NCBI GenBank assembly: GCA_002633005.1
Contig: NMRA01001000.1
Coordinates: 1-64,000, forward strand
Source: Phoronis australis
Lineage: Eukaryota > Phoronida > Phoronidae
Reading direction: 5' to 3'
DNA: 64,000 nucleotides
Shown: piece after piece, positions 1 through 13,199 of the stretch
Numbering within the stretch: the first letter of the stretch is position 1
Layout: each line of letters starts with the position of its first letter
Notes under the pieces: model-generated
What the model was told of the DNA's origin: nothing
What the model saw: the letters and a program-made list of their open reading frames with translations, nothing else
Databases searched by the model: none
Made by a program: the position numbers and the translations under genes

Positions 1-2870
1 CAAATCCCATGATGCTAACAAGTCGCTCGATGTACTAACCTACTTGCAGCATACAGCACTGCTCAGTTGAATCACCAGTGACAACACACTATATTCCTTG
101 AATTTCTCCGCCCCAAGTTGAAACGGGTACTGAATGCGCCCATTAGTAGCAAAAATGACAGCGTTGATGAAACATGCGACAAGGTGGTTGAAAGGGTAAT
201 ATACAAGCACTGAACGTCAAATAATGATTTAAGCATCAGTACGTATGACCAAGGAATACAATCGAATCAGCATTCACAAGCCCAAACTATAATATAGCAG
301 TATCCACGTACGATGAATTGAACAGAGAAAACAATTACTTTGGCACGATGTTAGGTCGTCAAAACAATGCAGCGTACATGTAATAACTGAACTAGGCACC
401 CAAAGCGCAGGTTTGAGACATTTTCATTTACATAATCACTAAAAGTAATTAAAAGTAACTAAAAGCAAGTGCGCTTACATGAACAGCAACGGGGAGAGAA
501 GAGCATGCCAGACGGGACTTCAGTTCCTACGTCGGGGGGTTTGGAGGACCTCCGGCCAAAAAATTCATCGTGTCACTCCAATAACGTGAACTACGTTTCA
601 TTCCAGTGATAGTCTCAGTGTTACAGTTTGTGCACTCCAAAGGCAAATTAAGAACTCATTGTTTACGGTTGTCACGCAGTGACTTGAAATCATGAGCGGC
701 ACCTTGTACTGGGGCCAACACTGTACAAAGGCATTGACATCAAACCGTTTTACCTCGGCACTGATCTCAGAGATCGAGCCCGAGTTTTCTACAAAACTTT
801 CTTCTTCATCAAAAATGCTCATCAGACATAACTATTCTTTGGATGTGTTATCGAAGCTACCATAAGGACTGAACGTTGTGTGATTCATAAATAATGGACT
901 TCCAAGTTCCTCAAACTACCACCCTTGTAGTGGCGGTCAGTGGTATGCTATATAGTGTTTTTTATTTTTTATCTCACATTTGTATTAGTTTTAATTTGCT
1001 ATCATCAGCTTTCCAGACCAATTTGTAATCCAATCTACTTCCCGCGTGATTAATCGACGGTGCCTGATTTATAAGCATCGTCCCTCCACCAGAGAAAACT
1101 GACCTTCTGAAAAGGGACCCATATCATCAAGAATAAAAGTCAATTAATTTCATCATCGAGTGACCCACAAAAAAATTGTTCGATTGTTCTCGAAAAATGG
1201 AGGCAATTGATTCCCCCATAGGATCCCTCCATGCATTAGTGACCCCCTAGAAGGAAAATACGCAATTCAAAAACAAGAACACATCAAGAGTGGTCATGGA
1301 CGCCATCGATGGGTCCTTTCCAAGTCCTGGGCCTTCCTACATGAAGGGTATATATGCTTTCAAAAATAAGACTAAAATGAGTAACTAAGTTTTGGCAGCC
1401 ACTGCCGATAGGCGGCGACACTCCAAACATACTCGTTGGTTCCCTGCGTGCCATTAGTGGTAGCCAGTATGCTGACTTGGCTAAGCACAACCAGCGAGCC
1501 AAACATACAGCGAAACGTGTAGAAGGGAGAAATTTCAAGATTTTAATGTTAGGGAGAAACTTTGTCAGCGATATCCAGCATCATAGTATCTTTTTAGAGA
1601 ATCAAAAACTTCGTTACTCAAGAGATCCGTCGACCTCTGGTAAGGGATGACATAACAAACTGTCGCTCGCTTTTCCATTATTTAAATATTTCCTTTTAAT
1701 GCGTTCCATGATGAAAGGGGCCCTGGTAATAATAACAACGATAAATTTTCTAAGTTTATGGACTCCCTAAAACATGGTAATCAAAAGCATCGCAGCATCA
1801 ATTCAGGCACATTGCTCAAACTGATGAGTGTACTAGTAAAACACGAAGAGCCATAGTATAGTTTGAAGAACTTGAAGGCCATTTTGTAAATTATCTAAAA
1901 AATCCCGACAGTTTTATACATAAGAATATCGACGATTTCGTCTAAAAAAATCTTAGAACGCTAGGTATTCTCACCGGGATTCAAATTGGGCCGCGTTGAA
2001 GCGACAAATGATGTCATTTGAAACGTTGAGCTACAGATTCAGTGCAAAATAACCACTCGACATTTTACGGGTTGACAGAAACCACTTCAAGTTACTGAAT
2101 AGTCTCGATTTATATGACAACCAATGAAAAATTAAATATGGTGGCTCAAAAGTTGTTCGGTGGTGATTAAATTAGAGCGCGGGAATTCAAATTTGAGCGT
2201 GGTGACCCAAAAAGCCGAGTTAGAGTGCACTGATATTTATTTTGAGATCACTTGGTTATTTAGGCAATCCATAGTTTATGGTGAAAAAGTGTTTGTTCGC
2301 AAAACTCGCTGTGCACCAAATTCGTGGGAGTGCGTCAGTTAAACGAATTATCAATACATTTTACGGTTTTCAAGATATTTACTATCGTTAAAGGCAATCG
2401 CCTGGTGGCGACATGGTACCGAAAACAACAATCGTGGGGAAAAAACACTGACGACCTCTGGGAAGCAGGGTTTGATGCGAAGTAGAGTTTAACCCGCCAA
2501 TAACATTTTGTCTTCTGGGCCCGAAACTGTATAATGCAGAACCGGGTTTTTATTTTTTCTCGGATACACCGGCAACATCCATGTAGATCAACTCGCCGGC
2601 TACGTTTTGAACATGTGTAAGCGCATACTTATGACGTATGAGCTTGACCTTTCGATCCCAAATTTATATTTGCTCTGCTTCATATTCATAAAATCTGTTC
2701 AACCAAAATTCTTCCTAAGGGAATGCCATCGGCATTCTTCACACAAATCCAATTATCAGCGTTAACATATCGCAGTGTATTTACATGTATGAATTTACAC
2801 ATGATGACCAATTGAACAAAACTCTTCAACACTACCGCGGTACCTTTACGACCATCATGAACAAATACAG
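1..2870. other. Gene-poor stretch, no supported gene
   Basis: Only short open frames without splice-site support or recognisable protein similarity are present on either strand. Base composition is AT-rich and unremarkable. I see no tandem array or transposon protein here. Confidence 0.6.
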
Positions 2871-2885
2871 AAAAATTAAGTCAAA

Positions 2886-2985
2886 CACTGTAATTTGCCT
2901 ACTTGAGTTAGCGACGTTGCGTCCGTCTCTCACGGACTTCAGCTTGGCTAGTGATGTTTATATCGTTTTGGCCAATAGGTGACGT
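2886..2985 (+). repeat. Left arm of a long inverted repeat
   Basis: This segment, containing GTTGCGTCCGTCTC and CACGGACTTCA, reappears in reverse complement at about 3842-3950, with matching order of blocks (ACTTG-GTTAG, ACGTTGCGTCCGTCTC, CACGGACTTCA, CCAATAGGTG) and scattered mismatches. The arms lie about 0.86 kb apart. Either this is a foldback element or two opposed copies of one dispersed repeat. Confidence 0.7.
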
Positions 2986-3510
2986 TTTTTAAAAACAGTC
3001 GACGTGGTATCGAGGTGATGCAATGGGGAAACCAAGCGTGGCCTTTTCGCGATCCAGACACGACCCGTAAGTGTGACAGTTGGTTCATTCCTATAAATCT
3101 GAAAGTTTAGAACATTTATTTTGGGGTTGTTTTTTGTTAAGCCTTTTTGTAAAAGAATAGCTGAATATTATATTCACGCAAAAATGTCGATATATCGATA
3201 GATTTTCAGACTGTTATATTTGGTCGGTAAAATTGGAAAGCGAATGAAATGTTGAATCTTATTATCATTCTTTTGGCCAAAACGCATTCGTACTGTAGAG
3301 AGCTGAAAGTGGATCCTCATCTATAACACTTTTCAAAAACGAATTAGAAATTTAGTTCACATCCAAAAGATAAAATTTTTGAAAAAATGATTAGGAGACA
3401 TAGGCCTATTTCTCCAAAGATGGTCTGTTTTTTCCTCTTTAAAAAGAAGTTTCAGATGAGAAAATACGTTTGGTGTTTTTGGTTTGTGAAATTGAGTTCT
3501 CGGTTAAATG

Positions 3511-3511
3511 N

Positions 3512-3546
<35 letters not shown>

Positions 3547-3575
3547 TGTGTGTGTCTGTGTGTGTCTGTGTGAGG
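3511..3575. repeat. (GT)n microsatellite beside a one-base assembly gap
   Basis: A pure GT run with a few GTCT interruptions follows a single N at 3511. The N marks a contig join, so the repeat length is not reliable. Open frames reading Cys-Val runs here are repeat translations and not genes. Confidence 0.95.
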
Positions 3576-3589
3576 TGTCATTGGGGATT

Positions 3590-3880
3590 TCTGTCTTTGT
3601 ACTGTGTTATTATTATTCAATAAATGTTAAAAAGTGTGTCGGACAGTTAGAACCTTTATCCACGTTATTTATTCAGGGAGGGGCGCTCGATGCGTTCGTG
3701 GAGAGATTCTTTTGGCACCTCTGCTGAACCAAAGAGCTCTCCACGAACGCATAAAGCACTCTTCTATGAATAAACAAGGTTAATAAAGTTCCTACTGTCT
3801 CACTTAGTGTCTTTACTCGATGCTGCGTCATCTGAGTAAATCGCCACCTATTGACCAGAGCGATAATAATACACCATCTA
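3590..3880. mobile_element. Foldback (MITE-like) palindromic element
   Basis: The core has perfect 16-bp arms at 3690-3705 (ATGCGTTCGTGGAGAG) and 3737-3752. Pairing continues imperfectly outward through TTTATTCA / TGAATAAA and GTCGGACAGTTAGAAC / GTTCCTACTGTCTCAC to roughly 3640 and 3810, and weakly beyond. This is typical of a non-autonomous foldback element. It lies inside the larger inverted pair 2886-2985 / 3842-3950. No encoded protein is visible. Confidence 0.6.
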
Positions 3881-3950
3881 AGTTGAAGTCCGTGGGAGAC
3901 GGACGCAACGTTGCTAACGCAAGTAAGCAAATTCCAGTATTTGTTTAATT
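3842..3950 (-). repeat. Right arm of the long inverted repeat
   Basis: This is the reverse-complement counterpart of the arm at 2886-2985. It contains GAAGTCCGTG and GAGACGGACGCAACGTTGC, followed by GCAAGTAAGCAAATTCCAGT. Confidence 0.7.
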
Positions 3951-3962
3951 TTTTTCTGTATT

Positions 3963-6900
3963 TTGTTACATCAACTGGATGTCTCTAAACTTTCATGCTT
4001 TGATCATCATGAATATTACAGGTAATACAAAACTTGTGAATTAAAAAACATACCCAGCGGCTGAAATCAAAGCATAAAACGCGATGTCTGTTTCCACGAA
4101 GGCCTTCGTCGTTATTCGATCGGATCGCAGTACGTACAGTATAAATAGACTCACGATTAATCAAACGATAACTACGACTAAAAAACTTGGCTTCGGCCTG
4201 ACACCTCGTGTTCTTCTACGTGCTCGTGTATAACGGGCTACGGGTTTTCGCCCGCTTTTACATGATTGCAGAGATTGAGTGCATGCCTTTCATTCCCCGT
4301 TTGGTTCGTTAGAAGACAGTCCCGTTCTGGTACAGTGGAGTCACCTTACTGCCATACCGCATACCCGTAAAAACGCAGATATTGTCATTGAAAAATGAGC
4401 AAAATTTGATTCTCACCTAGTTATTATGACATGCACCTTCGCTCTACTATCTGAAAACCAACTTCATTCCTTATGCAAAATTCCTGTGTTCATTTGCATT
4501 ATCGGTAAAAAAAATAGCGAATTCCTTTCTCATTCTCATTGAGATTAAAGAAAAATGATGATTTCGAACTACGCGAAGTATCACGTGACTAATTTAATAA
4601 TGAATGAGAACTCGATATATATAAGTTGTCCGCAATATTTGTACAGGAACGCGTCTACCAGTCCATAACTATCATCTTGCCCTAAGTTGAGTTCCGTATA
4701 CACAAGAATCTCGCTAGTAAAGCTAATGCGGTTACGTTCTTCGCTTGCAGTTTATGGTGATATCTCGTGAAGTCGTGGGTGGTCTTGCGTTTTTGCGAGG
4801 TTCCCTCGTCCACGGAACGCTACCCGGCCTGCTCTACGAAGCAACGATAGTCTCTAAGACGGAACCGCTTCATGGAGTATCCCGCTTCTCATAATTTACG
4901 TCGAAACCGAGGGTATGACATTAAGCGGCTACATTGTACATCTTACCGGAATTTTCCTTGGGCATTTATTCTGCATACTTTTCCGAATAAACTCCCATGG
5001 GCGTTTCATCGGGTGGGCTTATCTACAGAAAATCCCGGTACCAAAAAAATTCGACATCGTAAACCTTTTGAATGTACCTTGAACTTAGCAAATAGGAAGA
5101 AAAGAAAGACAGTCCTATCGGTCCTAATTGATATCCCAAAAGCTAATTTACGCGGTCAAACAAATTACATCATATAAGACTGACTACGACAATACAACAA
5201 TAAAATATGCCTACAGGCTGAAATTAATCCAGTATGTACTGAAAAGAGTATTTGGCTTTTCAAACTTCTTTCTCTTTCAAATTAGGTCAGTAGTTAATAT
5301 GTAGAGACTAGTTCCACTGGATGTCTGTAACATAGCTCTTTGAAACCACCATGACAGTCACTAGATACGGTTCACATGAAGCGCCTCCCAGAGGTAGACT
5401 AGTTTGCGTGCGTCCCAGTTATTATAAATGGCCACCATCCGAGTCTTTCAGACCGTGCATTTCATCCGTCCATATCGTCATGCACGAGAGGATAATATAA
5501 CTGTCGCTGAAAAAGTGAACGCTTGAATTTGGAAGTCATTGAAAGAATGACTGTCGTATTATGTGTGGTATGAGTTCATTTTGGCATAGTTAACGGTAAA
5601 CATATAAGCGTGTCGTGATCATGTTTAATAGTTGATTGTGCCGACTACTTAGTTTTGACTTATCAACGTTCGTGTGAATCTTACAGGATTTCTCGCCAAC
5701 TCCAAATCACAATTTCCCCCAAACTCAACATCTCATTGGTGTGTTTCATGAATTTTGATGATAAACACCGCCACCAGATTAGGCGGACGACGTGGTGCGA
5801 CTCAGTGACATGAGTAACGTGTTCTACCACTCCATAGATTGCATTATCCACGCGTGCATTTCAACACGTATGAACGACTGAAAGACACGCGTTCACAAAA
5901 GAACACTATAGCGTTCCGTAAATTCTTGAGTATGCGTGTTGCCTCCGTCAGGTATACAGACGTGTTAATGGTGTGAGTTTGACCGGTCGGAGACACTTTA
6001 GTTTTCCTGTTCTCCAGAAAAAAATCCTCGACAAAGTCTTTAAAAGACTACTCCCACTCCTCTGGCTTGTTTCAGGAAGACTAACATACATTCTCGTAGA
6101 CACGCGTGACAGTATTTGTCGTTGTTGGGGTATTGGTAGACGGCTGTGTCACAGCGCCGCGCACACTCCTTACGGCAAGTCAGGAAGGCACGAATTTTTC
6201 CTAAAATCAAAAGGAGAAATTTTTCAGTACCATAACAACTAGTGAACAACAAAATCGTTATTTAGTGTGTCTTAAGCACACCAAATGCAGTTGGTTAATT
6301 TCCAACTGTAACTGGAAAACATCCATTTCACTACTTAATTAAAATCAAAAGCACTCCCACAGTAATATCTGGACCAGTGTCTGTGAAGTTGAAACTATGA
6401 TTCGTGAATTTCGCTTTGGACTAAAATGAGAGCCTGGGCTGGGTAAGTTTGATTGTTGCATGACGTCAGGCGCATTTTTCAACGTGACTCGTGATACTGC
6501 GACGTCAGTGTTGGTATACGACGTATGACTTTTACGCAAGTGGGCCCTGCCGGTCATAGCTAAGTGCTTTGTGCGATATGACTAAGGCGGTCGTATCTTG
6601 AATATCTTTAGGCAAACAATTCATCACGCTGATTTATGGGAATTATGATCACATGCATATGGAACGTTTAGCTCTTACAGAAAATACTAAGCCGCCTTCG
6701 GAATTACATACGTGCCAAAGACCGTCTTAGCAACGACTACCAATACGACATTTGTTGAAACGGGCCCCCAAAGTGCTCGGTTGCATGAAACAGCTCGAAA
6801 ATAGAGATTCAAATTGGTTACCGAAATCTTTTGCATAATTGTGTTGGTCTTTCTTTCAGATTTAATCCTTTGCTGTCAATTTGTAGTTTATGAGGTACTC

Positions 6901-8940
6901 TTAAACTAACGACATTCTCTGATATCTAAAAACTGAACCCTTAGTTGAACGAAAATCAATAGGTATTTAATCTTTAAATTAGGCGCGTTGCATGAAAAGA
7001 TCCCTACTTATTTTCAATAATATTGACAATTCAACGTACATGTAGAGTAGATCTCACTCTCGATTTGTATCTGGGATCTATTCTGAATCTTAGCTAGTTT
7101 GTATCAAAGCCAAAATTGACCTTACCAGCAATGAATCTAAAACACCATAAGACAGGACAATCGGTGTTTTCGCAAGTACGCAGTAGTTTTTCGGGACCTT
7201 CATTGAGCCTCTATATTATTTGGAAGCGTTTCTTGCAACCGGACCCAGAAGCCCAAAATGCCCATAAAAATATGAGGTTTATTCAGCTTGTTGATAAAAC
7301 GTCACAAGTCTGTTTTGGTGTAACATTGAAACCGTCATAGTAACGTAATCGGAGCCATTTAAGCATTTTAAAGTGTTCAAGGAAAATTTGGCCTTAGCAA
7401 TGTTGAAAGTGCATTTTGGGCGTTATTGTTGAGTACATGATTTTGATTTACATGCATAACGTACGCGCGCAAAATTTCAATTATTGTGGATGCGTGTAAT
7501 AGTTTTTACTGACGCACGTAATTTTCGTATCCTACGTAACATTCACCGTTTGACCACCAAAAGTTCAGCATCCCACTTCGCTTTTCTTAGATTTTGTCCA
7601 TTGGCTTTCCTGTTGTTCGAACCACTCTCATGGTAATCGTCTTTCTTGCACGGTGATTCAGTCAGCAACACTCGTCTGTCTCGGCACGTACATTTTCTGA
7701 TACTATCATTAACGGACGACTTCTCCTTCTCATGTGGAAAAATTTTAGTACAGTACTCTGTTCTTTGCTTCGCATTTCAGGGCCCGGACTCTTTGTACTC
7801 GAAACGAACTCGAAACGAACTCGAAACTAGCAATTCCTCTGCTACTTTTGTGCGATTTCAAGATAAGTGGTTATTAGACGGTGCTCGAATACATTATAGT
7901 TTACGCATACGAGTTTCTAGTCCAAGTTTGCACTTGATGACCCTTTTATTCGTGGTACAAACTCGAGTAAACTTGAAATTTTTAGTTCAAACTTGGACCT
8001 TTGCCCTTACGCCGGGTTTATCAACTGCAAACTTAAAGGACTAAAAATTATCCACGTAAGTCATTATGTACTCGAGCATAGAATAATAGACACTTATCTT
8101 GAGTTCTCACAAAAGTAGAGTAGAAAATGCCAAACATAATTTCGAGCTCCATTTCGAGTAAAAAGATTAGAATCCTGGCCCAGAATTCAGAATGGGTTCC
8201 ATATGCTGACCCCCTCTACGGACACGACCAAAAATGCCGTCGACATCCTGATTTTACGACCTACGCGAGTGTTTTCCTTCGAATATTGTGGTAATCCCCC
8301 TTACGATATCCTAGATTCACCAGTGAGTTAAAATGAAAGACATACCTGGGTACAATATTTCTAAATAATCGCGTTTTTTCGGCAATGGATTTAGTTGAGT
8401 ACAAACAGTTAAGTTCAAAGTCATTGGTTCGTCGGCCATGATTTTGGTGCTTCAACATAAATTAAAAATCAAAAAATGAAACTTTACAACAAAGTAAAGT
8501 TAATTGAAGCGCAATGATTGTCTTGAACAAATATGCGATCACAGATGGAATTCAAAAAGTAAGATTTATTTGTAGTCAGATTTTGGTCAAAATTAAACAT
8601 AAAATGTCGGCCTTAACCAAAGAACGCCCAAAATACGTTCTCGGCACATAAAACTGATTTAACTTAATCTCTTGTTCTGAAAATGTATGCTTACTTTGGT
8701 CTAGATGCCATTGAACGGATGTGATTTTCGAAGGCCACTCTATTACGCCGACTTATCTATGACGATTTGATGACACACGATATAATTGTAGTCATTGATC
8801 GATGTTTTGAAAGAGAGTGCGGAAATCTACAAAGTGTCCGATATCTGTGAATCAGATTGTATTTGATTTAATGCATGAATTAGGAACGAGATGGTGAAAT
8901 GTCAATATAAGAAACTACCCTTGAATCCATCTATGGTAGT
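3963..8940. other. Gene-poor stretch, no supported gene
   Basis: Several open frames of 60-130 codons occur (for example 4872-5177 and 7646-8044 on plus). None shows a known domain, a flanking exon or biased composition. I see no array or transposon protein. Confidence 0.55.
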
Positions 8941-8947
8941 GTAAAAA

Positions 8948-8995
8948 GGCAGACGAGAGAGTAGCAGACGAGAATGTGACAGACGCGAGTGTAGC
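8948..8995 (+). repeat. Short degenerate tandem repeat, about 17-bp unit
   Basis: The run GGCAGACGAGAGAGTA, GCAGACGAGAATGTGA, CAGACGCGAGTGTAG repeats a GCAGACGAGA-type unit three times. It is a minor feature with no evident function. Confidence 0.6.
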
Positions 8996-10105
8996 TGTTT
9001 GTCGTGCTGCGACGTACATGTATCTTCAGCTGTAACTGATCATTTCTCAAGATTCCTTAAATTTTGATATTATTTTTACTAAGTGAAATTACTTCTTAAG
9101 TCCAAACAAAGAAAAAATAAGTTCTACCAAGCAACCAGCTGGGACTTTGGATGAATTAAGAAAAAACATATTTTTCAGGATTATTTTTGTGTGAGTTGAA
9201 CTTGTTTCATTTAGCTTTAATTCGTTAAATGCCAGTTTGCGCTTGATTGTCCAGATTCAGGCAAATTATTCAGATAATGGCGCAAGTTGAACAGTGAGTT
9301 CAAGCGGGCACCTCCCTCTGTTGTTCACAATTTCCACATTTTTGGAAAGGAATCTTGTGGATGGGAAAGGAATCGTCGGCTTTTATTAGCCCCGTCAGGA
9401 GCCTCGAAATTCACTTAGTGTAAAAACAAGACTTAGATTGACAACAGCCGTCAAGGACAGAGTAGAGAAGTAACAGTCACCACGCATTTCTCTAACTCTC
9501 CATCAACCTACCGGGGTCACTTCTGTTGCGTTTCTTGCCTTTGCCAAACCCGTCCGTCGAGGCAAATATCAGGCAAAAAATGAAAAGACTGACGATAGTC
9601 CACCTGCTGCAGACCATCTCAACAATTAGCTTGATCTGAAAAAGGCATTTCAGTGAGGATAGTCCAATTAACGATGACTGGCATACACGCTGAGATTGTG
9701 CTTACCAGAATTACTTAAATTTACATTGAAGAATTACTTAAAACAAAAAGTCTCTCGCAATACACTTGACGTGCATACAGTAGCAAGAGCGATATTATAG
9801 GTGTTCTAGAATGTTCTTGACCAACTGTATTATCATCGTGATCTAAGACATGACACGTTACAGTCTCCTCTTGTTTATTGCCATTAGCCATCGGCACTGA
9901 TTTTATGAGAAAATCGGAAAAAAAACGATTCAAACTCTTGTCACTCGCGTGATGTACGTCGCTAATCGATTAACTTAATTCCAGAATTCATCTTGTTATG
10001 CTTTTTTATGTTCGTGGAATTCACACAAGCGGCCGGGCCTCAGTGGTGCGCACGACTACTTACTATGCATGTACAATAAGGTAGACAATCTTCCTCTCTC
10101 ACGGA
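8996..10105. other. No supported gene
   Basis: Only short frames without support are seen on either strand. The sequence is AT-rich and has no notable repeat. Confidence 0.5.
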
Positions 10106-10109
10106 CCGG

Positions 10110-10280
10110 TGCAGGAGCGTTCTCAACAACGCCCTTTTCTCACGAACGCAATTTTTTTTCTTACCAGCTGTAGTTCTGTTCGCATTAACCGCAGTTTAGT
10201 TCCTACAAACTCAGTTATTTTCTCATCAACCTCGTTTCGTTTCACCGCCGACATACAGGAGGTACGAGTTGCACGTTCTG
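10110..10280 (-). repeat. Degenerate tandem repeat of TGAGAAxxGAACT-type units
   Basis: Read on the minus strand, the segment is a series of roughly 20-bp degenerate units with GTGAGAA / GTAAGAA followed by GAACT or AATTGCG. The same kind of units occur in the opposite orientation at 10785-10905. The open frames on both strands here come from the stop-poor repeat. Confidence 0.5.
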
Positions 10281-10645
10281 GCATTATGTTCGCCAGTGGC
10301 AGATCTAGGATACCATGAGGGGAGCTCAACATGTTGCCTCGGGAATTGGGCAAAGAGCAGGCGGTCCGAAAGTTGCGGGGGCCGGGGATATGGACCTTCT
10401 GTTCAGTAAATCTATCGGTGGACTAAGAAAAAAAAAAGGGAACACGATTCCTTCGCGATCTGGGGTCTGAGCCCCCCCTCATCCGCTTCCGTTCCTTATT
10501 ACTGAACACAATATTTCTATTACCTCACGCTGCCCCTCCCCTCCCCTATAAGTCCGCCTATGGTTCGCGCATGGCACAATGTGTCAAATCTCTGCACTAT
10601 CACTGGAAAAATTTGCAATTCGTGAGAAAGATTCAGGGGTATCAC

Positions 10646-10774
10646 AGAATCATACGCACGAACATCGCATCATACGCCCTAACCACATTCGAACCCACGA
10701 AACTATGGGTTCCGTGCATGATTCATACGGTAGGCGGTTCGTGCGTAAGATGCGATGTTCGTGCGTATGATTCT
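10646..10774. repeat. Nested hairpin with 31-bp inverted arms
   Basis: The left arm 10646-10676 (starts AGAATCATACGCACGAAC) and right arm 10744-10774 are reverse complements with a single mismatch. The 67-bp loop carries a smaller inverted pair GAACCCA / TGGGTTC around 10690-10711. The feature is flanked on both sides by TGAGAA-type tandem repeats in opposite orientation, so the whole 10.1-10.9 kb block is a multi-level foldback. Confidence 0.8.
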
Positions 10775-10784
10775 ATGGTAACCC

Positions 10785-10905
10785 TGAGATTGTATTCGTA
10801 AGAACAGAATTGCGGCACATGAGAAACGAACTGCTGCTCGCGAGAAAAGAAGTGTAATCGTGAGAAGAGAACGCAGTTAACTTGAAAGCCCTCGCGGTTC
10901 GTGAA
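10785..10905 (+). repeat. Degenerate TGAGAA-type tandem repeat, plus orientation
   Basis: Four successive units can be read: GTAAGAACAGAATTGCGGC, TGAGAAACGAACTGCTGC, GAGAAAAGAAGTGTAATCG and TGAGAAGAGAACGCAGTT. They mirror the units at 10110-10280 across the central hairpin, suggesting arms of one foldback element. Confidence 0.6.
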
Positions 10906-10909
10906 GTAG

Positions 10910-12560
10910 GAGGATTGTCTACCACTGAATAGCCTGTCCGCATGTATTGATAAAATTCCTTAGTTTTATGAGAGATTCGGGCACGTTTTTGTAAACTATA
11001 CCATTTTATGTAACAGTATAACACCCACCTGACACGAATGTACAATACACAGTCACAAGATGCAAGAGTTGACTGCTACTACTCGACAATCGCCTGTGTC
11101 AACGACTTGTATGAAGTATTTGTTGAAGTCGCCACGACCCATTTCATATAACAATGTAAGCACGTTATTGTTTACAATATTTATAATGCCGTATACATTT
11201 AAAAGCGCCACACTAAACGAAATGAGCATTTTCTTTTGTTCGTCGACACCACGCCATAGGCATGTGTTTTCGGTTGGATCTGTCGGTCAGAAGCCGTATA
11301 TCTGGTGTCCATTGAGCTCGCGTACATGTATCTGGCCCCAGTACCTTACCCAGCCTTTTCTCTGTTCTCGTTGAGGTCGGGAAATTTTCAGTGCCACCGG
11401 TTCTCAATAAATACGTAATGCAGAAGGCTTTTTAAATGTTCGGTGACACAATACACTACATGTCTTGCAACAGAAAACTGAAAACAGGAAAATTAAAACC
11501 GACAGGCCAGTATCTGGCAGCAGTCGAAAGCCCGCTTCCCCCGGCCACAGCCGTCGGCTGACGGTCTGTGGCAACAGTCCAATGGCCCCAGGCGCCTGGT
11601 GTTGCGTTTTGGTTGAACATTTTTAACGTACGAAAGACGCCAGGAAACGATTTTCCCGCGCCGGAGATGTTTTTTTCACAAAGCTCGGACAAAAATGAAA
11701 TACCTGCTTTTTGGAAAAGGCGTGCAGTGTTCCCCTCCCGCTACCAAAATAACTGGCTCATCAAGCTTGTGCTGGACTCGCCTCAGGTGACAGATGATGT
11801 TCTTCGGTACCTACTATGACTGTCCTCGGCGCCGACAGGAACGTTCAGTTGGTTACTTTCACAGTAAATTATCCGCAGCGAACTGGCGAAGCTAAAGTGG
11901 CCAAGCTGTGTTTGTACGTCTTCTTTTCATAATTGGCATACTTGAATAAATTGACTCACGTGGAAGCACTTTTCGAGTTCCTATTTACACGATTGAGTAA
12001 TATCAAATGTCACACCTCTCAGTACACGCTTTGAGAAACGTTATTGAATTTAATGGGCAGATGAGCGTAAAAGAGTCCTTTCCAAGGAACTATTTTCTCA
12101 AGACACATTTGATCACCTCTCATCCTTTTCTAATCTGCGCGCGCCTACACATGTAGAGTCGTGAACAAAAACAGTATTATTTTTATTGGCAAGTGTGGCA
12201 GGTCAGCATTGTTCGCAATATTTATATCCAGCTTGAACGATTCCTTCTATTCAATATTCAACAGTGTGTACAAAGTGGAGTATGATTTAGCGCTATGGTG
12301 ACTTGCGAAGATAACGCAAAGTATTTTACCGTTTGAAACAGCTCGAGCGGCGAGTCCGGAGAGCATCAGAGTAAAACAAAGTTAGTAACTCGATTGACCT
12401 CAGGCACTCTCACGGTCTAGTTGCCTCTTGTTCCCTGAACGATAAAGAGAAAAACGATTATGTAAAATCGTAGAATGATAACACAAATAAAGTTAAATAG
12501 TATATTGGCCAATTCAGGCACCCTGCACAACTGCACCGCAAATGGGTGTTTACTTTGTAT
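10910..12560. other. No supported gene
   Basis: Short overlapping frames on both strands near 11.06-11.8 kb lack recognisable domains or splice-site support. No tandem array is seen. Confidence 0.5.
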
Positions 12561-12562
12561 TA

Positions 12563-12610
12563 AAATGGCCACTAGATGTCGAACCCGTCAGAAACCACCC
12601 CAGTCATCGT
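12563..12610 (+). repeat. Dispersed repeat copy 1 with CTCF-like core
   Basis: The sequence reads AAAATGGCCACTAGATGTC followed by CGTCAGAAAC. It shares the order AAATG, core CCACTAG, then CCGTC-GAAA with sites at 12.70, 13.43, 14.51, 14.73, 15.05, 15.18 and 17.00 kb. It is diverged from the best core. Confidence 0.5.
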
Positions 12611-12689
12611 CTCCCTAATAAAAACTCACTTGTTAGTAAATTCCATTAACAAAAGTCCGTTCAGAAACTAACGGTGATACAGCGACAAA

Positions 12690-12765
12690 AGTAAAAATAG
12701 AGTTGTCACTACGAAGCACAGCGGTATAGTCGAATCTGTCCGAAGCTGACATCTGTTGTCACCGA
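12690..12765 (+). repeat. Dispersed repeat copy 2
   Basis: AAAAATAGAGTTGTCACTA-CGAAGCACAG is followed by CGAATCTGTCCGAAGCTGAC. The flank CTGTCCGAA matches the family, while the CTCF-like core is degraded. Confidence 0.45.
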
Positions 12766-13199
12766 CGTTCATAGGAATAGTATACTATTAGCTATGATAA
12801 AATTAAAAATGATGATAAAAGTTTCTACAATTGTTCTTTGAAATGTAGCAGGGAGATGTCCGATTTCCTGTAATCTCGCACGATTCGTTACTTAATTAAC
12901 CGCAAATATTTTCACAAAGACATCTAAAAATGAATTTCTTTTAAAGATAAATCATGCTGGAGTTGACTTAATGCAAAATTATGCCAGTTTGACAATTTTT
13001 CTCAGCGGGAAAAAACAAAAAAGACTTATTTTCATCGAAAATATACATGCTCTATTAATTATGTTAATTACCGTCTTAAGTATCCTGAAAATAATTTTTT
13101 TTGCATTTAACTTATGTGTACAAGTTTTCAACATTAATTTGAATTTTAAAAAAAGCTTTCTGATAATCATATGAAACAGTAATGAAGCTGATATTACCT

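Noticed and set aside
7646-8044. 132-codon plus-strand frame starting with a non-ATG codon
   Set aside because: No recognisable domain, no exon partners and ordinary composition; best seen as chance.
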